Below, in pieces: positions 17,549 to 28,079 of a stretch of 64,000 nt of DNA. Origin of the DNA: Planctomycetota bacterium (lineage in GTDB: Bacteria; Planctomycetota; GCA-002687715; DRQF01); contig JACKGY010000004.1 of NCBI GenBank assembly GCA_020639295.1, positions 310,001 to 374,000 of the forward strand. Direction: 5' to 3'. The position numbers and the translations under genes were made by a program. Every line of letters starts with the position of its first letter. Position 1 is the first letter of the stretch. The notes under the pieces are model-generated. The model ran no database searches. It saw nothing but the letters and a program-made list of their open reading frames with translations, and was not told the origin of the DNA.

Positions 17549-19209
17549 CCTTCGGCAATCTGGGCCCCGGCGTCGTCTTCGCCGGCTTGGCCGTCCTGGC
17601 CATCGGTTTCTACCTCCTGCAGCGCCTCCGGGTCCGCTACCGGCCGATCACGGTCGAGACCACGCTGTTCTGGAAGGAGGCGCTCGAAGAGGCCCGCGCC
17701 CGGGTCCTGGTCAAGCGCTTCCGGCATCCCTGGGCCTATGCCCTGGTCCTCGCCATCGCCGCCTTCCTCTGGCTGGCGCTCGCCGGGCCGGAGCTCGGCG
17801 CCGGCGCGCCGCGGCGCCACCTGATCCTGATCGACGGATCGCGGGCGATGGTCGCGGAGGGCCGCTTCGAGGCGGCGGTCGCGCTCGCCGAGGACGCCTC
17901 GAGGGGTCTGCCCAGCGCGGCGCGCAGCGTCGTGCTCTGCGCCGACCGACCGCGTAGCCTGCTCCTGCCCGGGGAGAATCCGCTCCTTCTGCGCGCCCGC
18001 CTCGGCGCCTTCGTGCCCACCGAGTCGCGGCCGCGCTTCGAGGAGTTGCTCGCCGACTACGCGCGCGTGGCGGCGGCACCACCGCTCGACGTCATCCTGG
18101 TCGGCGACGGCGAACTCGACGGCGCGATCGTCGACCGGCTGCCAGCGGGCTCGAGCCTGAAGCGGCTTCGTCCCGGCGGCTTCGCGCCGCGCGCGCGCCT
18201 GGTCGACCTCGGGCAGGCGCCCGCGCGATCGGGCGCGGTGGATCGCGTCGACGTCCTGGTCCGTCTGGCCCTTCCCGAGCGGACGGATCTCACGCCGCGC
18301 GGCCGGCTCGATGGCCTCGACCTGCCCGCTCCCGAGGTCGGGGCCGAGCCGGCGCTCTTCGTCTGGCGCGATCTGCCGGCGCGGGCCCAGGTTCTCGATG
18401 TCCTGCTCGACGACCGGCCGCTCGGCCGACTCCTGCTCGACGATCGTCGGCCGCTGCCCTACGCCCTCGACGAGGAACTTCCGGCCGCGCTCCGCGCCGC
18501 CCTGGCCGCCGATCCGGGCCTGCTGCGCGACGACGAGCACGCGGAGGTGGTGGTCCGGCGTCACGGGAACGAACTCGGCGCCGGGCTGCCGGCCTTCGAG
18601 GTCGACGACATGGCCGCCGGTGGCGCCGCCTTCCGCTTCCGTCACCAGGACGGCGACGACTCCGAGCTGATCCTCGGCGAGCTGGTCGACGAACTCGGGC
18701 TGGCGCGCCTCGACGGCGCCGAGCTGGCGGCGCGGCTCCAGCGCGATCTCGGCGTGACCGTCACCGCCGGAGGGAGCCGCGGTCTCACCATCTGGACCGA
18801 GCTGCTCGACGAGGAGCGCGGCTTCACCCGGAGCCTCGAGTTCCCGGTCTTCGTCGCCCGCGGTCTGCGCTGGCTCGCCGGTCGCCGCGAGGCGCCCGCC
18901 CGGGTGGCGGTGGCCGAACCGATCCGCCTCGCCTCGGGGCCGGTCGAGCCGCCCGCTCCCGCCGGTCCGGCGGCCGACGTCCTCGATGACGACTACCTGC
19001 CGCTGCGCGGCGGCCGTCACGTCGACGCCCGCGGTCAGGCCGTGGAGGCCAGTCTGCTCGAACCGGTGACCGCCGCCGCTCTCGCCGAACTGGTCGAGAG
19101 CGACGACGCCGGCACCGGCGGTCTCGATCTGTTCGAGACCCTGGTCCTGCTCGCGCTCGCCCTGCTCGCCCTCGAATGGTTCCTGGTCCAGACCAGCCGG
19201 ATTCCCTGA
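17545..19209 (+). CDS. BatA-like membrane protein with degenerate VWA domain
   Basis: A 554-residue membrane protein. It has the paired N-terminal helices of BatA-type proteins: residues about 8-25 (GVVFAGLAVLAIGFYLL) and 60-82 (PWAYALVLAIAAFLWLALAGP) with ETTLFWKEALEE between them. A final helix near 525-545 (ETLVLLALALLALEWFLVQ) precedes a short tail. The VWA-like core begins HLILIDGSRAM. Its metal site is Asp97-Gly-Ser99-Arg-Ala101, so the last Ser of DxSxS is missing and metal binding is doubtful. The large middle part faces the periplasm. It overlaps the DUF58 gene by 4 bases and ends 3 bases before the next gene. Confidence 0.82.
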   Translation: MTFGNLGPGVVFAGLAVLAIGFYLLQRLRVRYRPITVETTLFWKEALEEARARVLVKRFRHPWAYALVLAIAAFLWLALAGPELGAGAPRRHLILIDGSRAMVAEGRFEAAVALAEDASRGLPSAARSVVLCADRPRSLLLPGENPLLLRARLGAFVPTESRPRFEELLADYARVAAAPPLDVILVGDGELDGAIVDRLPAGSSLKRLRPGGFAPRARLVDLGQAPARSGAVDRVDVLVRLALPERTDLTPRGRLDGLDLPAPEVGAEPALFVWRDLPARAQVLDVLLDDRPLGRLLLDDRRPLPYALDEELPAALRAALAADPGLLRDDEHAEVVVRRHGNELGAGLPAFEVDDMAAGGAAFRFRHQDGDDSELILGELVDELGLARLDGAELAARLQRDLGVTVTAGGSRGLTIWTELLDEERGFTRSLEFPVFVARGLRWLAGRREAPARVAVAEPIRLASGPVEPPAPAGPAADVLDDDYLPLRGGRHVDARGQAVEASLLEPVTAAALAELVESDDAGTGGLDLFETLVLLALALLALEWFLVQTSRIP

Positions 19210-19212
19210 AGC

Positions 19213-21690
19213 ATGACCACCAGTTTCCTCGAACCGGGTTTCCTCTGGCTGCTGATCCTGGCACCGCTGGCCTTCCTCCCGCTCGCCGGCCGCCCGCCGC
19301 GTCGGGCCTGGTTGCGGGCCCTCGTCGTCGCCCTGGTCGTGGTCGGGCTCGCCCGTCCGGTGATGATCCGCAGCGAGGCGCGACCGGTGCGCGTCGTCGT
19401 CCTCGATCGCAGCGCCAGCGCCACGGCGGCGGCTCTCGAGGCCGCCGAGCGCCAGCTCGAAGCGCTCCTCGCCCGGCCGCGCGAGGGCGCCGAGCTGGCC
19501 CTGGTCAGCCTCGGCCGCCCTCCGCGTCCCGAACTCGCCGGCGAGTTCGATCATCGTCTCGACCTCGGCGACCGCGAGAGTTCGCTGGCGACCGCGCTCG
19601 CCCTGGCCCTCCGGCTCGTTCCCGAGGGCAGCGCCGGATCGATCTGCCTGATCAGCGACGCCGCCGCCACCGATCATCGATTCGCCCCGGCGTTGATCGA
19701 GGCGCGCGAGCGCGGCGTGACCATCGATTGCCTGGCTCTCGACCGTGAGCCGGGCGCGCTCCGTCCCGTCGACGTCGTGCCGCTCGACGACCTGCGCGTC
19801 GGCCAGGTGGCGCGCCTGCGCGTCGACCTCGCCGGTCGGCCCCGGCCGGCGACCCTGGAGGTCCGCCTCGGGGCCGACGAGCCGACCCGCGTCGAGCTGG
19901 CCGCCGGCGTGGACCAGGCCGAACTCGAGATCGAGCCCGGCCGGGCCGGTTTCCAGGCGCTCGATCTGCGTCTGGTCGACGAGCGTGGCGAGGTGCTGGC
20001 CCGCCTCGAGCGCGCGGTCGCCGTGCAGGACGCCCTGCGTCTGGCCTATCTCGGTGCCCGGATGGAAGGCGGTCGCGAACGGCTCGCCGACCTCCTCGGC
20101 CGCGGCTTCGAGCTGCGCCAGCCGGGCGAGGAGGGCGCCCTCGACCTGACCGATCTCGACGGCATCCTGCTCGACGATCGGCCGGCGACCCAGCTCCCCG
20201 CCGACTGGCAGCGCGAGATCGCCCGCGCGGTCGACGAGGAAGGGCTCGGGCTCTTCCTCTCCGGTGGCCGCGCGGCCTTCGGTCCCGGCGGCTACGACGG
20301 CACGCCGATCGAGGACCTCGCGCCGGTCGAGTTCATGCAGAAGGAGGAGAAGAAGGATCCGAGCACCACGCTCGCGATCATCATCGACACCTCGGGCTCG
20401 ATGATCGGCAACCGGATGACCATCGCGAAGGAGGTGGCGCGCCTCGCCATCCGGCGCCTCGAGCCGCACGACAAGGTGGGCATCGTCGAGTTCTATGGCA
20501 CCAAGCAGTGGGCGGCGCCGATCCAGTCGGCGGCGAACGCGATCGACCTCCAGCGCGCGATCAACCGGCTCGGGGCCGAGGGCGGCACCGTCCTCTACCC
20601 GGCGGTGGAGGAGGCCTACTACGCGCTCAAGAACGTCGAGACCCGCTTCAAGCACGTCCTCATCCTCACCGATGCCGGCGTCGAGACCGGTCCCTACGAG
20701 ACCCTGCTTCGCCACATGGCGGACGACGGCGTCACCGTGTCCACCGTCCTGGTCGGACCGGGCCGGCACAGCGAGTTCCTGGTCGAGCTCGCCGACTGGG
20801 GTGGTGGGCGCTACTACGGCGCGCCCGACCGCTTCAACCTGCCCGAGCTGATGCTCAAGAAGCCCAACACCTCGGCCTTGCCGGCCTACCGCCCCGGGCG
20901 GGTCGAGGTCGAGGCACGCGGTGGCCGCGGCTGGTGGGGGGGTGACCGACCCGAGAGCCTCCCGCCCCTGGACGGCTACGTCGAGACCCGGCTCAAGCCC
21001 GGCGCCGAACTCCTCCTCAGGACCCGCGCCGGAACGAAGCCCCTGCTCGCCTCCTGGCAGCGTGGCCTCGGGCGGGTCAGCGCCCTGATGACCGAACCGA
21101 CCGGTGCCGGCACCGCGGGCTGGGCGGACTGGACCGACTACGGCCGGCTGCTCGGCCGCCTGATCGGCCGGACCACCGCCTTCAGGCGGCCGCCCTTCGC
21201 GGTCGAGCTGAAGCGCCGGGACTGGCGTCTCGTGGTCGATCTCCGCCGGCTCGACGAGACGGCCGATCGGCCGCTGCTCCGGCGGTTGAACGCGGACGCG
21301 GGCGAGGAGCTGCAGCCGCGGGAGATCGCGCCCGGGCTCTACCGGGCGGTCCTCGCGGTCGACCACGACGAGGTCGCCCGGCTCGAACTCACCGCCTCGG
21401 GGCATCCCGGCTGGCGCTGGCGGGTCGCCAGCGATCCCAGCGCCGCCAACATGCCCGAGACGGACACGGTGCCGTGGCGGTCCTTCGACCTTGCCGCGGC
21501 CGCGACCGCCACCGGCGGCAGCCTGATGGTCAGCGACGACCTGCCGGCCCTGTGGCCGCGGATCGACGCCGCGCGCGGCCATGCCGCGACCGCGCTCTGG
21601 CCCTTCATCCTGCTCCTGGCCCTGCTCGCCTTCGCCACCGAGGTCCTGCTCCGGCGCCTGCCGCGTGACCGCGCGAGGAACGAACGATGA
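19213..21690 (+). CDS. Membrane protein with two VWA metal motifs and glutamine-amidotransferase-like region
   Basis: An 825-residue protein with N-terminal helices (FLWLLILAPLAFLPLAG and WLRALVVALVVVGLARP) and a C-terminal helix (LWPFILLLALLAFATEVLL). Two VWA metal motifs are visible: Asp65-Arg-Ser67-Ala-Ser69 (VVLDRSASAT) and Asp392-Thr-Ser394-Gly-Ser396 (IIDTSGSMIG). Around the second domain is a class-I glutamine-amidotransferase-like region (DLDGILLDDRPA, GLGLFLSGGRAAFGPGGYDG) without an evident catalytic triad. This arrangement is usual for the large VWA member of MoxR operons. Role in the operon: probably an envelope complex handled by the MoxR ATPase. Its TGA overlaps the ATG of the next gene. 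Confidence 0.85.
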   Translation: MTTSFLEPGFLWLLILAPLAFLPLAGRPPRRAWLRALVVALVVVGLARPVMIRSEARPVRVVVLDRSASATAAALEAAERQLEALLARPREGAELALVSLGRPPRPELAGEFDHRLDLGDRESSLATALALALRLVPEGSAGSICLISDAAATDHRFAPALIEARERGVTIDCLALDREPGALRPVDVVPLDDLRVGQVARLRVDLAGRPRPATLEVRLGADEPTRVELAAGVDQAELEIEPGRAGFQALDLRLVDERGEVLARLERAVAVQDALRLAYLGARMEGGRERLADLLGRGFELRQPGEEGALDLTDLDGILLDDRPATQLPADWQREIARAVDEEGLGLFLSGGRAAFGPGGYDGTPIEDLAPVEFMQKEEKKDPSTTLAIIIDTSGSMIGNRMTIAKEVARLAIRRLEPHDKVGIVEFYGTKQWAAPIQSAANAIDLQRAINRLGAEGGTVLYPAVEEAYYALKNVETRFKHVLILTDAGVETGPYETLLRHMADDGVTVSTVLVGPGRHSEFLVELADWGGGRYYGAPDRFNLPELMLKKPNTSALPAYRPGRVEVEARGGRGWWGGDRPESLPPLDGYVETRLKPGAELLLRTRAGTKPLLASWQRGLGRVSALMTEPTGAGTAGWADWTDYGRLLGRLIGRTTAFRRPPFAVELKRRDWRLVVDLRRLDETADRPLLRRLNADAGEELQPREIAPGLYRAVLAVDHDEVARLELTASGHPGWRWRVASDPSAANMPETDTVPWRSFDLAAAATATGGSLMVSDDLPALWPRIDAARGHAATALWPFILLLALLAFATEVLLRRLPRDRARNER

Positions 21691-24600
21691 CCGCACGAAC
21701 GATCGCCCTGCTCCTCTTCCTCGCCCTGGGCCTCGCCGCCCAGGAGACCATCGTGCGCGACCGCTTCGACGAGGTCTATGCGGCGGCCCTGGCCGACGGC
21801 GCGCGGCCCTGGGACCACGACGAGGTCCTGTGGCAGGTGGGCATTCGCGACCACGGTCAGATCGAACCGGTGCTCGTCCTCCTCAGGGCGGAACTGGAGG
21901 GGCTCGAGGGCCGCGTCCGTCGGGCGCGCATCCTGATCGGCCTCCTGCTCGAACGCGACGGCCGCGCGGAGGAGGCCCTGCCGGTCCTCGAGGCCGTGGC
22001 CGAGGCCGAGCGCGACCTCGATCTCCAGCTGGAGCTGGCCCAGCTTCGCGATCTGCTCGGCAAGACGGACGACGCGCGCGCGGCCTACCAGGCGCTGCTC
22101 GATCGGGAACTGCCGGCCGACCTGAAGAAGACCGTCCTCCTCCGGCTGGCCCTGCTCGACCCGGGCAAGAACTACGATGGCTTCCTGGCCTACGCGCGCG
22201 GCGACGACCTGACGCCGGAACGCCGCAACGAGGCGGCGGTGATCCTCGCGCTCGGCGATCGCCAGCTAGAGGCGGTCGAGCTGTTCACGGTCACCGGCGA
22301 GAAGGGCGATCGCTATCGCCAGCTCGTCCGGCTGGCCGAGTGGGCCCTCGGTGGCCAGAACTTCGCCGCCGCCCAGACCTTCGCCTGGGCCGCGGTCGAC
22401 GCGGCGATCACCAAGCGCGATCGCCGCTATGGACTCAGCCTGGTGATCAGCGCCTATCGCGCCGCCGACCAGATCGACGCGCTGCTGCTGCGTTTCGCCG
22501 AGGAGGCGAAGCTCCACGACGACACCCGGCGGATGTGGATCGAGGTCCTGCGCGAGGAGGGGCGCGCCACCGAGGCGCTCCGCCTGGTGCGCGAGGGCGC
22601 CGGCAGTGACTGGACTCCGGCCTTGAAGCGCCAGCTCCTCGAGATCTGCCGGGAGGCGGGCGAGGTCGAGGTCCTGGTCGCCAACTACCGCGAGCTGATC
22701 GCCGCCGAACCGGAGAACCTCGAGTGGCGCAGCGGCCTGAGCCGTCACTACCTCGAGAACGGTCAACGCGAGGAGGCCCGCGCCGTCTGGAGCGGCTATC
22801 TCGGCCAGGGGCGTTCGGCCGACGATCTGCTCGAGGCCGCGCGGGGGATGGAGGAGGTCGGGCTCGCCGACCTCGCGGTCGACTTCGCCCGCGAGGCCGC
22901 CCGGACCGAAGCCCGCCGCGCCGGCGCGCTGCTCTTCATCGCCCAGCTCGAACAGCAGCGTGGCCGCTACGAAGCGGCCGTCGCCGTGCTGCAGGAGATC
23001 GACGCCAGCGCCGAGCCGGGTGCCGGCATCCGCGCCGAGGTCGCCGGAGAGTACGAGCGGATCGGTCGCATCGACCTGGCCGTGGCCACGCTCGAGTCGT
23101 TGCGCCGGGCGCACGACGACTTCCTCGGCACCGACCTCGAGATGAAGTACGCGCTCTCCCTGTCCAAGCTCGGTCGCGAGGACGAGGCCCTGGTGGTCTG
23201 GCGCGAACTGTGGACCAGGCTCCGAGGCACGCCGCGCGGACGCTATGTCGAGGACCGGTTGATGACCGTGGCCTCGCGAATCGGCAAGCTGGCGAAGATC
23301 GCGATCGAACTCGAGGACCGGCTGGCGCAGGGATCGGCCGATACCAAGGACATCGACCTCCTGGTGCGGCTCTACATCAAGGTCAACGACCCGGCCTCGG
23401 CCACCGAGATCGTCGAGGAGTACCTGAAGCGGATCGGCAGCGCCGACCTCGACATCCTCAAGCGCAAGGCGCAGGTCTACGCCGCCTGCAGCGATTTCTA
23501 TCACTACGAGGAGGTCTGCCACCAGCTGATCGAGCTGGACGTCGACAACCGCCTCGATCACATGCGCGAGCTGGTCATGTCGCAGCTCGATCGTGGTCGT
23601 CGTGACCAGGCGATCGCGATGCTGCCGAAGATCCGTGCCGCCGGCGGCGACCAGGAGGACATCGCCGACGAGTTCGAGGCCGGCGTCTACGGTCTCGCCG
23701 GGATGAAGAACGAGGCGCTCGAATCCTACATGCGCGGCATGGGCCGGGCGCCGGACCGGATCGACACCCTGCTGCTCATCGCCAACCTGCTCCAGGAGAC
23801 CGGTCGGGAGATGCAGGCGGCGCGTCGCTTCCAGTACCTGGCGATGCGCGCCGACAAGGACGACCTGTTCACCATCGCCATCGACGGCATCCTCAACCTG
23901 CGCGCGCCGCGCGAGACGCGCGTGCCCCCGGCGGTGGTGAGCTGGGCGCGCCGGGTCTGCCTCGAGCGCCTGGCGCGCAACGCCGACCGCTTCTACCTCC
24001 ACCGCCTGGTCACCGATCTCGCCGAGGATCTCAACGACCTCCCCTTCGCCATCCGCTGCCTCAAGGCCGCGGTGCCGATCGCCGGCGAGCGGCGCACGCC
24101 GCTCCTGCGCGAGATCATGAGCAAGTGCCGCAGTCTCGATCGGCGCGCGCGCCAGAACTTCGGTCTCGATTCGGGCATCAAGGTGAGCCCGGACTGGAAC
24201 GCGGACGACTACCTCATGGTCGGTCGTCGTCTCCTCGGTCAGGGCGAGTACGTGCCGCCGCAGGTGTTCATGGACATGGCCGCGGTCTTCCTGGCCAAGG
24301 ACCGCATCGACGATGCCATGCGGACCTTCAGCCGGGCCTCCGAGCTGCTCGATCGCGGCGAGGTCACCCTGCAGGCGGCCCAGGTCCTGGAGAAGGCGCG
24401 CCACTATCAGGAGTCGCTGACCTTCTACCGCCGGTTGCTCGCCACCGAGGCCGGCGACGTGGTCCTGATCGAGAAGGTCGCCGAGCTCGAGGAACTCTCC
24501 GCCGACGAGAAGGCCGCGCGCGACCTCTATGCCCGCGGTCTCGACGTGGCCCTGGGCCAGCTCGCCAGGCGGGTCACGCGCGAGGTCGAGAGCGAGACGG

Positions 24601-27600
24601 ACCCCGAGGACCCCTGGGGCCCCAGAGGCGGCAACCAGCGCAACCTGAATGCGCTCGACGTGACCGTGCCCAAGCTGGTCGCCGGGCTGATGGCGACGAT
24701 TCCCGACCGTGAGGCCGCCCGCGAATTCACCGTCAGGATGGTCGCGGAGGTCGATGAACAGCTCGCGGCACTCGATCCCGAGTCGGGCGGCCGGGCGCCG
24801 ACGATCGCCGAACACCCACGCCTCGCCCGGTCGAGCGAGGCCTGTCGGCGCATCGGCCTGATCTATCGCATGCCGGAGCTGGTCGATCCGGCCGACGCCC
24901 GGCTGCTCGCCGCCTTCCCCCAGGATCGCGACCTGCTGCGCCAGGCGATCGTCGCCCGCACCCAGCGCGGCCTCGATCGTTCCGCCGCCGAGCTGCTTCG
25001 GGGAGCCGGCAAGGAGACGGACCTCGAACTCGCCGCGCTCGCCGGGATCGCCGCCCTCGACGGGCGTCGGCTCTCGCCCGCGGCCGTCGCCCAGGAGATC
25101 GTTCCGCGCAGCGCGGAGCCCGAGGTCCTGGCCCGCCTGATCGAGCGCGTCGACTGCGCCCGGCTCAACGACGCCGAGGTCCGCGTGCTGCCGCAGCTCA
25201 TGGCGGCGGCGCTGACCCTCGACCTGCCCAGCTCGGCGGAGAACTTCGCCCGGGCCGCGATCCGGCTGATCGCCGGGCGCGGCTACGAGGCGCTCGACCA
25301 GGGCATGGCGATGCTCGGCGTCGCCTCTCGGGTCTCGCCGCAGCTCTCCCGCGAGCTGCTCGAGGTCCTGGTCGATCGCGTGCTCGAGCGCGAGCCCCAG
25401 CTCGCCAGCGCGCTGTCCTGGCGGATCGAGGAGATCCCGGGAATCGAGGTCTCGGACGAGCTGATCCGCCGCGTGGCCAAGCGCATGGTCGAGGTCGCGG
25501 TCAAGGGCCGGCCGGTCTACGGGCTTTCCAACTGGGTCCAGATGCTACCGGAGGGCGACCGCCCGGCCCTGACGCGTGAGCTGCACGATGCGCTCGAGGC
25601 CGACCAGAAGCTCGCCTTCCTCGTCGACGTCTCCGGTGCGTTCCAGGACCCGCTCGATGATGCCTTCGTCGCCTGGTTCGGCAATGCCATGACCGCGGCC
25701 CTCGAGGCCACCGGCAGCAACAAGCCCCAGTACACGAACTACGGCTCCGGTCGGGAGGGTTCCTCGGTGAAGCTGCGCCTCGCGGTCATCGACGCCCTCG
25801 AGAAGGCCGGAGCCGGCGAGAGCCTCCAGCTGCAACGCTGGTTGATCTGGTTCGAACAGGGTCGCGACGACGAGGTCGTCGCCGCCCTGCTGGCCGACAT
25901 CGACTTCCTGCTCGGCGCCCGACGGCCCGGGGCGTCGGCGTCCTACTCGGCCCGTCAGGTCCTGGATCGGCTGGCCACGAGCCCGCGCGCGAGCGAGGTC
26001 CTGAGCCTCATCGAGACCAGGCTCGCGACCGCGACCGAGCGCAAGCCTCTCGAGGATCTCCGTCTCGATCTCGCCGCCAAGATCGGTGGCCCGGCCTATG
26101 GCCGGATCATCGAGGCCATGCTGGCCGAGAAGCCCGACGATGCCGGCCTCCTCGGCCGCCTGCGTCAACACCACCTGCGTGAAGGGAACGCGATCGCGGC
26201 GCTTCGCATCCTGATCCAGCTCGCCGAGGCGAAGCCGGACGACGACAACCTCCAGTGGCAGCTGATGCAGGCCTACCTCGTGCGCCACATGCCCCTCGAG
26301 GCGGAGGGCATCCGCCTCGCCCTCGAGGCCAAGAAGATCGCGGCCGAGAACGGTCAGGGCGGCGCGATGGCGGCGGTGAAGCTCCAGGCCGCCGGGATCG
26401 TCGTGGCCCGTGGCGTCGTACGGATCGGGGGCGAGGGCGGCGAGGGGCTGGCGGGCATCCGCAAGCAGCTCGAGGAAGGCCATCCCGAGCAGGCCCGGGC
26501 GGCCCTGCGGCGCCTCTGGCGCGGCTTGGGCTCGACCGATCGCTACCAGCCCGGGATCTCCTACCGATTGGCCTGGAACGAAAGGCCGCAGAAGCCGGCC
26601 AAGGAGGGCGAGAAGCTGCCGCGGACGATCCTGGGCGCGCTCGCCGACGTCGCCGATTTCGTTCCCGACGAGGCCCGGCGCGTGCTTTGCTTCCTCGAGG
26701 ACGAGGACGAGGCTCCCGACGAGGAGGTCGTGAACGAGCTGATCGAACTCACGTTGCCCCGCGACGAGCCCGCTCGACGGACATTGCTCGAGCGGCTGAC
26801 CACCGATGCCGTGGCCGGCCAGGGTGGCGCCATGGAGGTCGCGCGGATCTTCATCCTGCTCGAGGACTCCTGGGTCGACGATGCCGAGCGGGCTCGGATC
26901 ATCGACTCGCTCGTGGCCCGGCGCTCGATCCCCGAGGCGCGGCAGCTTCGTGGCCTGGCTCGCGGCCTGGCGGTGGGGGGGCGCAAGGAAGTGGCCGCGC
27001 GTCTCTACGCCATGACCGCCTTGCTCGCGAATGCTGCCCGCGATGGCGGCTACCTGTCCGAGACCGAGAACTGGCGCGAGCTGATCCACGAGGCCCACGG
27101 GGTTCTCGGCGAGGAACTCGGTCTGCCGACCGCGCTGCGCATGCTCGTCAACCTGCGTCCGACCGACTACCGGCTCGCGTCCTGGTGCGACCTGGCGATG
27201 GATGTCTGGGAGTCCTTCCTGCCCGTGGAGCAGGCCCTCGAGCAGGCGCTGGCGCTGCGCGCGGCCATGGACGACGAGCGGGACTTCTGGATGCTCGAAC
27301 AGATCCGGCCGACGCTGGTGCGGCTCGCCCTGAAGGCCGGGCGTCGCGACCAGGTGCTCGCCAATCTGGCGCCGGCGATCGGCAAGAACGTGGCCGTGGC
27401 CCGCAACCGTCGTGGCTTCATCACCCGGGTCGATCGGAATGCCGCCCAGACCCGGGGCAGTCTCTCCCGGATCTGGTCTTCCTGGGATCGGAAGTCCGGG
27501 AAGCAGGTCAAGCTGGACGTCGATCTGCCGCTGCTCTGCGACTGCCTGGTCGAGCTCGAGGAGCACGACGATCTCGCGCAGCCGGCCGCGGCCTTCGGCG

Positions 27601-28058
27601 CCCTGGCCTCGCGCTACTGCGAACTGGAGCCGGCCGATCCGGAGTTCGGCCGGCGGCTCACCGATCGCCTCCGCGGTTATCCCGACGACGATGATCAGCA
27701 CCTGAGGGTCAGAGCCGCCATCGAGCGGAAGATCGGCGAGACGGAGATCGCCTACGGCCTGGAGTCGGTGTTGCGTGCGCGTGGCCGGCTGACCTGTGAT
27801 CGCCTGGCGCAACACCTGCACGAGTACGCCGAGCACGAGGGGGCGGGGAAGGCCCTCGATCTCGGGGTCGAGATGGCGGAGTTCTGCAACGAACCCGCCC
27901 TGCTCGACGAGGTCGTCCGACTCGCGGCGGCCCTGGAGGACGAAGGCCGGGCCACGAAGTTCCGCGAGTTGAAGGAGGCCGTCGTCGCCCAGGACGCCGC
28001 CGACAAGGAGCGCCTCGAGGCCGAGAAGGAAGCTCCCGAGGAAGAAGAAGAGCCCTGA
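21687..28058 (+). CDS. Giant exported TPR-like repeat protein of the Bat-like operon
   Basis: A 2,123-residue protein, the largest in the window. Residues 1-18 are a signal peptide (RTIALLLFLALGLAAQ). Most of the chain is alternating amphipathic helices with TPR-like spacing, for example KTDDARAAYQALLDRELPADL, EALVVWRELWTRL and QVLEKARHYQESLTFYRRLL. It ends in a Glu-rich tail (EAEKEAPEEEEEP). No enzymatic motif was seen, so a large periplasmic scaffold is likely. It overlaps the VWA gene by 4 bases (ATGA) and is the last gene of the operon. Bat operons commonly end with a TPR protein (BatE), but this one is several times the usual size. The single open frame over 6.3 kb argues against assembly error. 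Confidence 0.85.
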   Translation: MTARTIALLLFLALGLAAQETIVRDRFDEVYAAALADGARPWDHDEVLWQVGIRDHGQIEPVLVLLRAELEGLEGRVRRARILIGLLLERDGRAEEALPVLEAVAEAERDLDLQLELAQLRDLLGKTDDARAAYQALLDRELPADLKKTVLLRLALLDPGKNYDGFLAYARGDDLTPERRNEAAVILALGDRQLEAVELFTVTGEKGDRYRQLVRLAEWALGGQNFAAAQTFAWAAVDAAITKRDRRYGLSLVISAYRAADQIDALLLRFAEEAKLHDDTRRMWIEVLREEGRATEALRLVREGAGSDWTPALKRQLLEICREAGEVEVLVANYRELIAAEPENLEWRSGLSRHYLENGQREEARAVWSGYLGQGRSADDLLEAARGMEEVGLADLAVDFAREAARTEARRAGALLFIAQLEQQRGRYEAAVAVLQEIDASAEPGAGIRAEVAGEYERIGRIDLAVATLESLRRAHDDFLGTDLEMKYALSLSKLGREDEALVVWRELWTRLRGTPRGRYVEDRLMTVASRIGKLAKIAIELEDRLAQGSADTKDIDLLVRLYIKVNDPASATEIVEEYLKRIGSADLDILKRKAQVYAACSDFYHYEEVCHQLIELDVDNRLDHMRELVMSQLDRGRRDQAIAMLPKIRAAGGDQEDIADEFEAGVYGLAGMKNEALESYMRGMGRAPDRIDTLLLIANLLQETGREMQAARRFQYLAMRADKDDLFTIAIDGILNLRAPRETRVPPAVVSWARRVCLERLARNADRFYLHRLVTDLAEDLNDLPFAIRCLKAAVPIAGERRTPLLREIMSKCRSLDRRARQNFGLDSGIKVSPDWNADDYLMVGRRLLGQGEYVPPQVFMDMAAVFLAKDRIDDAMRTFSRASELLDRGEVTLQAAQVLEKARHYQESLTFYRRLLATEAGDVVLIEKVAELEELSADEKAARDLYARGLDVALGQLARRVTREVESETDPEDPWGPRGGNQRNLNALDVTVPKLVAGLMATIPDREAAREFTVRMVAEVDEQLAALDPESGGRAPTIAEHPRLARSSEACRRIGLIYRMPELVDPADARLLAAFPQDRDLLRQAIVARTQRGLDRSAAELLRGAGKETDLELAALAGIAALDGRRLSPAAVAQEIVPRSAEPEVLARLIERVDCARLNDAEVRVLPQLMAAALTLDLPSSAENFARAAIRLIAGRGYEALDQGMAMLGVASRVSPQLSRELLEVLVDRVLEREPQLASALSWRIEEIPGIEVSDELIRRVAKRMVEVAVKGRPVYGLSNWVQMLPEGDRPALTRELHDALEADQKLAFLVDVSGAFQDPLDDAFVAWFGNAMTAALEATGSNKPQYTNYGSGREGSSVKLRLAVIDALEKAGAGESLQLQRWLIWFEQGRDDEVVAALLADIDFLLGARRPGASASYSARQVLDRLATSPRASEVLSLIETRLATATERKPLEDLRLDLAAKIGGPAYGRIIEAMLAEKPDDAGLLGRLRQHHLREGNAIAALRILIQLAEAKPDDDNLQWQLMQAYLVRHMPLEAEGIRLALEAKKIAAENGQGGAMAAVKLQAAGIVVARGVVRIGGEGGEGLAGIRKQLEEGHPEQARAALRRLWRGLGSTDRYQPGISYRLAWNERPQKPAKEGEKLPRTILGALADVADFVPDEARRVLCFLEDEDEAPDEEVVNELIELTLPRDEPARRTLLERLTTDAVAGQGGAMEVARIFILLEDSWVDDAERARIIDSLVARRSIPEARQLRGLARGLAVGGRKEVAARLYAMTALLANAARDGGYLSETENWRELIHEAHGVLGEELGLPTALRMLVNLRPTDYRLASWCDLAMDVWESFLPVEQALEQALALRAAMDDERDFWMLEQIRPTLVRLALKAGRRDQVLANLAPAIGKNVAVARNRRGFITRVDRNAAQTRGSLSRIWSSWDRKSGKQVKLDVDLPLLCDCLVELEEHDDLAQPAAAFGALASRYCELEPADPEFGRRLTDRLRGYPDDDDQHLRVRAAIERKIGETEIAYGLESVLRARGRLTCDRLAQHLHEYAEHEGAGKALDLGVEMAEFCNEPALLDEVVRLAAALEDEGRATKFRELKEAVVAQDAADKERLEAEKEAPEEEEEP

Positions 28059-28079
28059 ACCTCGCCCCGGATCGCCGCC

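Noticed and set aside
17419..21696. Very long minus-strand frames opposite the VWA, TPR and other operon genes (up to 1,425 codons)
   Set aside because: They are shadows in high-GC DNA: the opposite strand has recognisable families with overlapping starts, while these translations are Gly/Gln/Arg-rich without any known motif.
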